DNA of 33,209 nt, from assembly GCA_012512925.1 (NCBI GenBank), contig JAAZDE010000001.1, positions 1-33,209 on the forward strand, read 5' to 3'. Below are positions 21,931 to 31,600 of this stretch, in pieces. Position numbers and translations under genes: made by a program. Every line of letters starts with the position of its first letter. Positions within the stretch are counted from its first letter, which is position 1. The notes below the pieces were generated by a model. It searched no databases, was not told the origin of the DNA, and worked only from the letters and a program-made list of their open reading frames with translations. Source of the DNA: Desulfuromonadaceae bacterium. GTDB taxonomy: Bacteria; Desulfobacterota; Desulfuromonadia; Desulfuromonadales; JAAYDE01.

Positions 21931-22945
21931 GGCTTCCCACCCCCTCCGAAACCGCCGTTCCCAACCGCCTGTCGCGGGCAGCGTTCATAGGCCTGGATGA
22001 TGCTCTGGACGATCGGGTGGCGAACCACATCGAGATCGGAGAAAAAGATGAAGGAAATCCCTTCCACACCCGCCAGCACTTCCTTGGCCTCGCGCAGACC
22101 CGACAGTCGTGCCTCGGGAAGATCGATCTGGGTCAGATCTCCGGTGACCACGGCCCTGCTGCCGAACCCCAGCCGGGTCAAAAACATCATCATCTGCTCG
22201 CGGGTGGTGTTTTGGGCCTCGTCGAGGATAACAAAAGCGTCGTTCAGGGTTCTGCCCCGCATGAAGGCCAGTGGGGCGACCTCCACGATCCCCTTTTCGA
22301 TCAGGTCCTGTCCTTTGTGGAAATCCATCATGTCAAACAGGGCGTCATAAAGAGGGCGCAGGTATGGATTGACCTTTTCGGCCAGGTCACCGGGCAGAAA
22401 ACCCAGCTTCTCCCCCGCCTCCACCGCCGGCCGGACCAGAACGATGCGGCTGACCTCCTTCTTGAGGAGAAAAGAGATGGCCATGGCCATGCCAGGTAGG
22501 TCTTGCCAGTGCCCGCCGGCCCGATTCCGAAAACGACATCGCGACAGCGGATGGCATCGATGTAGGCCTTCTGGGCGAGACTTTTGGGAGAGATGACCTT
22601 GTTGCGGGTGGATATCAGCACCCGGTCGAGGAATATGTCCTTCAGGGAGGAAGCGGGATCGGCTCTGAGGATGCGCAGGGCATAGTCGAAGTCGGTGGGA
22701 TAGGGCTTGTAACCTTCCCGCAGCAGCATCGCCAGTTCCTCGAAAAGCCGCTTGGCCAGGGAGACCCCTGCAGGCTCCCCTTCGATGGTCAAGACCGCGC
22801 CACGACAACCGATGCGAACCCCCAGGGACCTTTCGACCTGGCGCAGATGCCTGTTCTGGTGACCAAAGAGGAGGCCCGCCGTTTCGGCATTGTCGACGCC
22901 GAAACTCTCCCGTATCATGGGGATATCTTTTGGATTTATTTGCAT
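21927..22945 (-). pseudogene. phoH: PhoH-family ATPase, disrupted by a single-base frameshift
   Basis: PhoH-like proteins are NTPases of the P-loop type, often beside ybeY. The first part is read from ATG 22945 ([16 protein letters not shown]) through an N-terminal KH-like region to the Walker A motif [11 protein letters not shown], ending at about 22491. The rest continues one base out of frame ([35 protein letters not shown]... through Walker [10 protein letters not shown]) to the stop at 21927. Joined, they give a normal protein of about 340 residues; one base is missing between CTG GC and ATG GCC near 22490-22493. There is no slippery heptamer, so a mutation or sequence error is likelier than programmed frameshifting. 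The stop is coupled to the pgpH start. Confidence 0.88.
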
Positions 22946-22957
22946 ATTTTTTTACAC

Positions 22958-22974
22958 GTAAACGTTACGTTTAC
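22958..22974. promoter_or_regulatory. Palindromic operator-like site upstream of phoH
   Basis: GTAAACG-TTA-CGTTTAC is a perfect 7-bp inverted repeat with a 3-nt centre. It lies 12 bp upstream of the phoH start and overlaps the candidate -10 of the phoH promoter, the usual placing of a repressor site. The binding protein is unknown. Confidence 0.45.
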
Positions 22975-22996
22975 CACTCCTTCAGCGCAAAAGCAA
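22968..22996 (-). promoter_or_regulatory. Candidate promoter of the phoH-lnt operon
   Basis: Minus-strand TTGCTT (22991-22996), 17-nt spacer, TAAACG (22968-22973). The -10 is weak and lies in the palindrome; the -35 lies in a second short inverted repeat (22990-23004). Confidence 0.3.
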
Positions 22997-23058
22997 TATG
23001 CTTTCTCCTGCTTTGCCGGAAGCTCAGAGGAGGGACTTCTCCACCGCTATCTTTGCGG

Positions 23059-24432
<1,374 letters not shown>

Positions 24433-24456
24433 TCCATCGACAAAAACGGCGACAGA

Positions 24457-24487
24457 AAATCCCCGCCTCCAGGCGGGGATTTTTTTT
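24457..24487 (+). terminator. Rho-independent terminator of eno
   Basis: Stem AATCCCCGCC/GGCGGGGATT (24458-24467 with 24472-24481), 4-nt loop and eight T residues (24480-24487), 26 nt after the eno stop. Confidence 0.95.
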
Positions 24488-24550
24488 GGAGAAAATCAGG
24501 GACGACAGCCTCTTCCGGCGGCGGAACACAACCACTCAAGCCTATTTCAA

Positions 24551-24567
24551 AGGGCCTTTTTGGCCCT
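24551..24567 (-). terminator. Weak terminator-like hairpin after the SDR-DUF2867 gene
   Basis: AGGGCC/GGCCCT (24562-24567 with 24551-24556 on the minus strand) with an AAAAA loop, followed by TTGAAATAGG. It lies about 17 nt after the stop of the SDR gene. The U-run is short. Confidence 0.4.
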
Positions 24568-24584
24568 CCCTGCCGCCACTTTGG

Positions 24585-26054
24585 TCACAGTTCGTCGGGA
24601 AGTACCGCCCGCCGGGCGATCTCCCGGACCAGACCGTTGAAAATCAGCCGGTGGAAGGGATAGAGGGAGTACCAGTACAGCCACCCGAAAAGTCCCTTGG
24701 GGGCAAAAAATACCGTCTGAGTCAACATCGAACAATCTTCCATGCGCGGCGTCACCCGGAATTCCAGCCAGGCTTTTCCCGGCAGTTTCATCTCCGCCCG
24801 CAGACGCATCAGATGATCCGGCTCGATGGCCTCCACCCGCCAGAAATCGAGAGCGTCCCCGGGACGAAGTTCGTTCGGGTCCCGGCGTCCGCGGCGCAGC
24901 CCCACCCCCCCGATGACCCGGTCGGCGAAGCCGCGCAGTTTCCAGGCCCAGTTCATGTAAAACCAGCCGCGCTTTCCCCCCAGTCCGGTAAACACCCTGA
25001 AGATGTCTCCGGCCGAAGCCGGCACCGCCCGGTAGCGGTGTTCCACGATCATCCCCTCCTGGGTGGTCAGGATGACCGGCGACACATCGCTCTGGCTGGT
25101 GCTCAGGGCATCCCTCCAGGTCGTCTCGATACGGCTGGCCCGAAGGCGGACCAGGGCCCGTTCCACCGCGGTGCGGTAGCCCACCGGCTGGATGTGGGGG
25201 AAAAGGCGGTGTGCGATGGGATCCCGGACGACGCTCTCATTCCGCAGACCATCGATCAGAGGACGGGCAATGGCGGCGGGCACGGGAGTGATGAGGCTGA
25301 CCCAATGGGACGACAGACGCGGGGTCAGAAAAGGGACCGGGAGCATCAGCCGCTTCAAGCCGCGGACCTTGGCGTAGATCATCATCATTTCGCCGTAGGT
25401 GACGATGTCGGCACCGCCGATTTCGATGATGCGGCCGCTGCTTTGGGGTTCCCCGATGGCCGCTACCAGATATTCGAGCACTTCGCGAATGCCGATCGGC
25501 TGGGTACGGGTGTAGACCCAGCGGGGGCAGACCAGGATGGGAATGCGCTCCGTCAGATAGCGGACGATCTCAAAGGAGACGCTCCCCGAGCCGACAATGA
25601 CTCCCGCCCGGAATTCGGTGACCGGAACGCCGGCGCTGCGCAGGGCAAATCCGGTCTGCTGGCGCGAACGGAGATGCTCCGACAGGGAGGAGGAAGCATC
25701 GGCCAGGCCGCCGAGAAAGATGATCCGTTCGACACCGGCGCCGCGAGCCGCAAAAGAGAAATTGAGGGCACCGGTCAGATCCCGCTGGTGAAAATCAGCC
25801 CCCCCGATGAGGCTGTGCACCAGGTAATAGGCTACCTGCACCCCTTTCATCGCCGCTGGCAGACTTTCCGACTGAAGGACATCGCCGGCCGTCACCTCGA
25901 CGGAGGCCTTCCAGGGGTGTCCTTCCAGGCGGGAGGGATCGCGGACCAGGCAGCGGACGCGGTATCCCTTGGCCAGAAGGCGCGGCACCAGCCGTCCACC
26001 GACATAACCGGTGGCGCCGGTCACAAGCACCAGAATATGGCGATTGTCCTCCAC
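24585..26054 (-). CDS. SDR-family NAD(P)-binding protein with C-terminal DUF2867 domain
   Basis: This 489-residue protein has an atypical short-chain dehydrogenase/NmrA-like domain (ILVLVTGATGYVGGRLV nucleotide-binding loop, then CLVRDPSRL and GDVLQSESL) and a C-terminal DUF2867 domain (from about residue 340, ending FFAPKGLFGWLYWYSLYPFHRLIF). Proteins of this layout are common but their reaction is unknown, so I name no substrate. The open frame reaches 26189, but AGGAG lies 9 nt before GTG 26054 and the residues upstream are not family-like, so GTG is used. It is monocistronic and divergent from the two-component system. Confidence 0.82.
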   Translation of the reverse strand: MEDNRHILVLVTGATGYVGGRLVPRLLAKGYRVRCLVRDPSRLEGHPWKASVEVTAGDVLQSESLPAAMKGVQVAYYLVHSLIGGADFHQRDLTGALNFSFAARGAGVERIIFLGGLADASSSLSEHLRSRQQTGFALRSAGVPVTEFRAGVIVGSGSVSFEIVRYLTERIPILVCPRWVYTRTQPIGIREVLEYLVAAIGEPQSSGRIIEIGGADIVTYGEMMMIYAKVRGLKRLMLPVPFLTPRLSSHWVSLITPVPAAIARPLIDGLRNESVVRDPIAHRLFPHIQPVGYRTAVERALVRLRASRIETTWRDALSTSQSDVSPVILTTQEGMIVEHRYRAVPASAGDIFRVFTGLGGKRGWFYMNWAWKLRGFADRVIGGVGLRRGRRDPNELRPGDALDFWRVEAIEPDHLMRLRAEMKLPGKAWLEFRVTPRMEDCSMLTQTVFFAPKGLFGWLYWYSLYPFHRLIFNGLVREIARRAVLPDEL

Positions 26055-26253
26055 TGACAAATTCTCCTGTTCTTTTTTGACAGGCTGCCCGGCTCGGGCG
26101 TTAAAAACCTTTCTGATCACTGATGAAAATTGTAACGGGTTATCGGGGACCATGGCAAGAGGGCGATCGGCAAAATGGCGGGATGACACTCTCTTCTCCG
26201 TCCTTTTGGCGGAAGGGTCTATCGCGGGATGATCGTCAGGGCCTTCAAAAGGG

Positions 26254-26283
26254 TTGTTAACACATGGGGGAATCAGGTAAAGT
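26254..26283 (+). promoter_or_regulatory. Candidate promoter of the CpxRA-like pair
   Basis: TTGTTA (26254-26259), 18-nt spacer, TAAAGT (26278-26283), ending about 25 nt before the regulator ATG. The rest of the 254-bp gap (26055-26308) shows no gene or strong repeat. Confidence 0.45.
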
Positions 26284-26308
26284 CTGATCTCGAAACAAGG
26301 AGATACCG

Positions 26309-27022
26309 ATGAGCCGGATCCTGATCGTGGACGACGATGTTGAGCTGTGCGAACTGCTGACTGAATATCTCGGCCAGGAGGGTTTCGAGGTAACCTCGGT
26401 CCATAACGCCGACGACGGATTCAAGCAATCCCTTGCCAATGGGTTTGCTCTGATTGTCCTCGATGTCATGCTGCCGGGCAAGAGCGGCTTCGAGGTGCTG
26501 CGGGAGATCCGCCAGCATTCCCGGGTGCCGGTGATTATGCTGACGGCGCGGGGCGACGAGGTGGACCGCATCGTCGGCCTGGAAATGGGAGCCGACGATT
26601 ACATGCCGAAGCCCTTCAATCCCCGCGAACTGGTCGCCCGCATCCGCGCCATTCAGCGGCGCACCACCGCCCTGAAGCCAACCGCCGGGGAGGAGGAAAG
26701 TCCCCTGCTCAGAGTCGGCCGTATCGAACTCGATCCCGGCGCCCGCACCGTCCACCATTCCGGCGTGGAAGTGATCCTGACCGCGGTGGAATTTGCCTTT
26801 CTGGAGATTCTGCTGCGCCATGCCGGCCAGGTGGTGACCCGTGAAACCCTGGCCCGCGAGGTTCTCGGCCGGCCGCTCTCCCCCTACGACCGCAGCATCG
26901 ACGTCCACATCAGCAGCCTGCGGCGCAAAATCGACCCCGAGCAGCGCGGCGAGGAGCAGATCAAGACGATCCGCGGCATCGGCTACCAATTCACCTTCCC
27001 CCACGCCAAGGGGTCCCAGTGA
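26309..27022 (+). CDS. CpxR-like OmpR-family response regulator
   Basis: The 237-residue protein has a receiver domain (acidic pocket DDD at 8-10, phospho-acceptor Asp52 in VLDVMLPG, Lys in PKPFNPREL) and a C-terminal winged-helix OmpR domain (LTAVEFAFLEILLRHAGQVVTRETL, SIDVHISSLRRKI, IRGIGYQF). It resembles CpxR. AAGGAG lies 6 nt before the ATG. Its stop overlaps the kinase start (GTGA), the usual coupling of a cognate pair. CpxR-type regulators respond to envelope stress, but the targets here are unknown. The neighbouring NRPS is a possible one. Confidence 0.92.
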   Translation: MSRILIVDDDVELCELLTEYLGQEGFEVTSVHNADDGFKQSLANGFALIVLDVMLPGKSGFEVLREIRQHSRVPVIMLTARGDEVDRIVGLEMGADDYMPKPFNPRELVARIRAIQRRTTALKPTAGEEESPLLRVGRIELDPGARTVHHSGVEVILTAVEFAFLEILLRHAGQVVTRETLAREVLGRPLSPYDRSIDVHISSLRRKIDPEQRGEEQIKTIRGIGYQFTFPHAKGSQ

Positions 27023-28476
27023 CGCTCAAGGAATTCAATATCTTCCGCTTCCTGCGCAAGATACTCTCCAGCATCTTCGTCAAGATCTTCTTCTGGTTCT
27101 GGCTGGCCACCATCCTCTCCGGGATCACCTTCTACATTCTGACCACGGTCACCGAGTCCTCCACCATTGCCGAATCCCGCCAGAACCTCATCGTCCATCG
27201 CCGCCACCTGACGGGTCAGACCATAGCCATGTACGGGGAGGCGGCCATCGAGCTTTTCGAACGGAAAGGGCTCAAGGCCCTCAACAACTACACCGACAGG
27301 ATGGAGAGCACCACCGGCATCCATACCTATCTGTTCGCCAACGGCCTTCATTCGCTGGCCGGACAGGATCCCTCCCCCCAGGTTCAGATTATGGCGGAGC
27401 GCTCCCTGCGCAGCGGCAAGGTCGAATTCGGCGTTTACCGCGACACCTTTCTGGTCGCCCAACCGATGTTCAACTCCCAGGGATTGCTCTACATCATCGT
27501 CGGCGAGGTTCCCGGCGCCCCACCCCAGCCGGTGGAACCCTTTTACCGCCTCCCCACCGATTTCGGCATGCGCATGCTGATCACCTTCATCATCGGCGGC
27601 ATCATCTGTTCCTGGCTGGCCTGGCATCTGACCTCCGGCATCCGCAAACTGCGCAACGCCACCCAGTCATTCGCCCAGGGGAATCTGGCTACCAGGGTGC
27701 GCCCCAAACTCGGCAACCGGAGTGACGAGATTGGCGGCCTGGCCCGGGAATTCGACCAGATGGCGGAGCAGATCGAAGGGTTGATGACCTCCCAGAAACG
27801 GCTGCTCCGCGACGTCAGCCATGAACTGCGTTCGCCCCTGGCGCGACTCAACGTCGCCCTGGAGCTGCTCCAGCAAAAAACCGGCCCCGAGGCGGAGACA
27901 TCCCTCCACCGGATCCGCCGCGAAGCCGAGCGCCTCAACGAGATGATCGGGGAGATCCTCTCCCTCAATGCCATTGACGGTTCGGCTGAGGCCTTGGAGC
28001 AGGGAGTGGTCGATCTGGACCACCTGCTCCACGAAATCACCGCCGATGCCGATTACGAAGCCCGCGGGCGCAATTGCCGCGTCGCCCTCCATGTTTCGGA
28101 AACGGCGCAGGTCCAGGGAAACCCGGAACTGCTGGGCCGGGCCATCGAAAACATCATTCGCAATGCCGTCCACTATACCCAGGCCGAGACGACGGTTGAG
28201 GTCGGCCTCCAGGGCATCCACGACGGGAACCATCCCTGGGCCGTTATAAGCGTCCGCGACCAGGGACCGTGAGTTCCCGAGTCGGAGCTGGAAAAAATCT
28301 TTCAGCCCTTTTACCGGGTAGCCGCCGCCCGGGACCGTCAGAGCGGCGGCACCGGCATCGGACTCGCCATTACCGAACGGGCCGTCCGCCTCCACGGCGG
28401 GAGCGTCAAGGCCGCCAACCATCCCGAGGGAGGTCTGATCGTCAAGATCCAACTGCCGATGCTGCCGACGGTCTGA
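27019..28476 (+). pseudogene. CpxA-like sensor histidine kinase, interrupted by in-frame TGA
   Basis: Read through the TGA at 28270-28272, the gene encodes about 485 residues: membrane segments near 20-44 and 182-204 enclosing a periplasmic sensor, a HAMP linker, the DHp helix with phospho-acceptor His268 (RDVSHELRSPLARL), the N box (ENIIRNAVHYT), then VRDQGP-TGA-VPESELEKIFQPFYRV and the G2 box GGTGIGLAI. The TGA replaces the second glycine of the G1 box (normally GPG) by one base (GGA to TGA). As it stands the 417-residue product lacks half of the ATP site and should not autophosphorylate. A selenocysteine reading is unlikely: only a weak bulged hairpin follows. The GTG start overlaps the regulator stop. 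Confidence 0.88.
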
Positions 28477-28493
28477 CAGCGATCTTCCGGCGG

Positions 28494-28542
28494 GATGCCG
28501 GCAACGGGGCTGACTCTTCCCGGCATCTCTTAATTTCCTTTT
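28494..28542 (+). terminator. Terminator-like hairpin after the CpxRA-like pair
   Basis: GATGCCGG/CCGGCATC (28494-28501 with 28520-28527), an 18-nt loop, then TCTTAATTTCCTTTT. The long loop makes it weaker than the others, but the U-rich tail supports it. It separates the kinase from the NRPS gene. Confidence 0.5.
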
Positions 28543-28555
28543 AACAACCGAAATA

Positions 28556-28585
28556 TTGATCTATGGGATGCCGATATTCTAAAAT
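28556..28585 (+). promoter_or_regulatory. Candidate promoter of the NRPS gene
   Basis: TTGATC (28556-28561), 18-nt spacer, TAAAAT (28580-28585), about 75 nt before the NRPS start. With the hairpin upstream, it suggests the NRPS has its own transcript. Confidence 0.5.
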
Positions 28586-28659
28586 GACCGGATTTGCGTC
28601 GATAATTGTCTCCGCATTCTGACCGCAAGGGACCAACCGGTTTGCGACCGTAGGAAATG

Positions 28660-31600
28660 ATGAAAATCCAACCCGCCTCCCGCTTCCAGGAAAAATTCGT
28701 TCTTGAGGAGAAACTTCTCGCCGGGAAGCCGTATAACAATTTCCCCATCATCTATGAAATTCGCGGGGCGCTGGACGCCGACCTGGTGGAGAGGTCCCTT
28801 CGCCATGTGATGGCCGCCCACGAATCGATGCGCGCCTGTTATCGGGAAAACCAGGGGAACCTCTACCTGGGCATCGACGACGACTGCCAACCGGTGATCG
28901 AAAAGCTCGCTTTCGCCGACCGGCAGAGGGCCGAAACCTTCATGGACGATTTCATCAGAAAGCCTTTTGACCTGCGCATGCCGCCCCCCCATAGGCTGGC
29001 CCTGATCCAACTGGGGGAGGACCATTTCATCTTCCTCCTCGTCGTCCATCACATCCTTACCGACGGCATCACCCTGGAACCGCTGATGCCCCAGTGGGCC
29101 GCCGCCTACAACGCCCTGGCCGCCGGCAAAGAACCGCCGGCCATAGCAACAGACTCTTACGCCGATTATCTCCAGAGTGAACGGGAATTCCTCAAATCCA
29201 GGGACATCCAGACCGATCTCCGTTTCTGGGAAGAGTACCTGGGCGACACACCCCTGACTGTCGACATGCCGGTTTTCAAGGGAGAAAACAGCTTCGGCGG
29301 GGTTTATTTCGAGATCCCCGGCGAGTTGAGAGACAAGATCCGGCGTTTTTCCAGGCACCGCAAAAGCACTTTCTTCTGGGCTGTCGCCGCGGCCTGGATG
29401 ACCCTTCTCTTCCGCTACAGCAATCAGCCCACGATCGCCGTCAACTATCCCGTCAACCTGCGGCCGCCGAATTTTCCCAACCTGTTCGGCCCTTTCATCA
29501 ACAACCTGCCGCTGATCGCCGAATTTGGCGGCGGCACGACCTTCGCCGGCCTCCTGGAACGAATCACCGCCGACCGGCGGCGCTGCAAGAAACACCAGCA
29601 GTGCATGCTGGCCGATATCGTTGCCCACCGGCGCGCCCGAAAATTGCCGGGCGGCGATTCGATGATGAATGTGGGTATTGCGGAAACGGCGCTGCGCACC
29701 ACCTATCCGTTCGAACTCGAGGGCCTCGATGTCCGCCATCTGGAGCCTCCCGGCGTCGGCATGGCCACCGAGCTGCTGCTGGAATACGAGGACAGGCCCG
29801 ATGCCGTCCACTGCCGCCTCGCCTACGACGGCGGCAGATATTCCAGGTGGTTCGCCGAGCGTATGGCCCACCACTTCACCGGTCTCCTTGATGCCCTGAT
29901 CGATGAACCCGAGCAGCCCGTCGCCGCCTTTTCCCTCCTCGACGAAGGGGAGAAGATTCACCTGGAGCAATGGAACGACACCACGGTGCCGCTCCGGGAC
30001 GACAGATTCCTGCACCGGATTTTCGAGGCGAAGGCGGCGGCGCGTCCCGACGCCCCGGCTGTCTGCGACCCCGCCGGAGAACTGACCCGGCGGGAGTTGA
30101 ACGAGCGTGCCAATCGCATCGCCCACGCCCTGATCGACATGGGCGTCCGGCCCGATACCCCCGTCGGCCTCGCCCTCCCCCGCGGCACCGGCCTCATGAC
30201 CGCCCTCCTAGGCATCCACAAGGCCGGCGGAGCCTATCTGCCAATTGACCCCGGCCATCCGCCCGAACGGATTCAGGGAATGATCGCGGACGCCGATCTG
30301 CGTTTCCTGGTCACCGCCTCCGACGAAGCCATCCCCTTCTCCGGAAAAATTCTGTTTATCGACGACCCCGCCCTGTCCCGCCAGGCCGACGGCAATCCGG
30401 AGGTCGCCCTCGATTACGCCCACCTCGCTTACGTTCTCTTCACCTCCGGGTCCACGGGAAGGCCGAAGGGAGTGGCCATCGAGCACCGCAGCCTGATCAA
30501 CCAGATCCACTGGCTCCAGAACCGCTTCCCCTGCGGGGAGAGGGATGTCGTCCTGCAAAAGACCCCTCTCTCCTTCGACGCCTCGGTTTGGGAGCTCTTC
30601 TGGTGGATGGTTTCCGGAGCCAGGCTGGCTCTACTGGAACCCGACGGGGAAAAGGAGCCGCGGAAAATTCTCGGCGCCATGAAGCGGTGGGGGGTCACCA
30701 TCATCCAGTTCGTGCCGTCGCTGCTCCAGGCCGTGGCGCAGAGCGTATCGGCAAAAGATGATTCGGCTTTTTCCAGGCTGCGCCATCTCTTCTGCGGCGG
30801 CGAGCCCCTCACCGGGAAGCTGATCGGGGAGGTGCGCGCCCTGCCGGGATTTTCGGCCTCGGTCCACAATCTCTACGGCCCGACCGAAGCGACCATCGAC
30901 GCCGCCTGGCACACCTGCCCCGACCCGGCTCCCATGGCGATCCCTATCGGCCGCCCCGTGGACAACACGCGGATTCATATCCTCGACGGCCGGGGATCGC
31001 GGCAGCCGGTCGGCATTCCGGGCGAGCTGTGCATCGCCGGGGTGCAGGTGGCCCGCGGCTATATCGGCAATCCGGAGCTGACCGCGGCGAACTTTATCCC
31101 CGATCCCTTCAGCGCGGGAAGGCTCTACAAAACCGGCGACCTGGCCCGCTGGCTGCCGGACGGGACCATCGAGTTTCTCGGACGGATCGACCAGCAGGTC
31201 AAAATCCGCGGCTACCGTATCGAGACGGGAGAGATCGAAAGCGTCCTGAAACAACATCCCGCCGTGACCGAAGCGGTGGTCCACCCTTATGGGAAGGAGA
31301 GGGAAAAACGCCTCGGCGCCTGGATTGCCGGCGCGGCCGAGCCCTGTGAATTGCGCCTCCATCTGGCCCAAAGGCTTCCCGACTACATGATGCCGTCGGC
31401 GTTCATGAAGATCGACGCCTTTCCCCTGACCGCCAGCGGCAAGATCGACCGCAAGGCGCTGCCCGACCCGGAACCGGCCCCGATGACCGTCTATGAGGCC
31501 CCGCGCAACGCCGAAGAAGAACAACTCTGCTTCCTCTTCGCCAAGGTGCTGGATGTCGAGCGGATCGGCATCCATGACGATTTCTTCCAACGCGGCGGCC

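Noticed and set aside
23005-23058. Possible riboswitch in the phoH-eno gap (fragments such as GGCAAAGC on the minus strand)
   Set aside because: I could not match the full core of any riboswitch class, including c-di-GMP-I/cGAMP types; hairpin potential alone is not enough.
28270-28320. Selenocysteine insertion at the kinase TGA
   Set aside because: The only downstream hairpin is short and bulged with no typical SECIS loop, and a glycine of the ATP site is not a plausible Sec position; kept only as a test in the finding.
28579-30126. Minus-strand 515-codon frame opposite the NRPS start
   Set aside because: The plus strand encodes a continuous condensation and adenylation domain with intact motifs; the antisense frame shows none.
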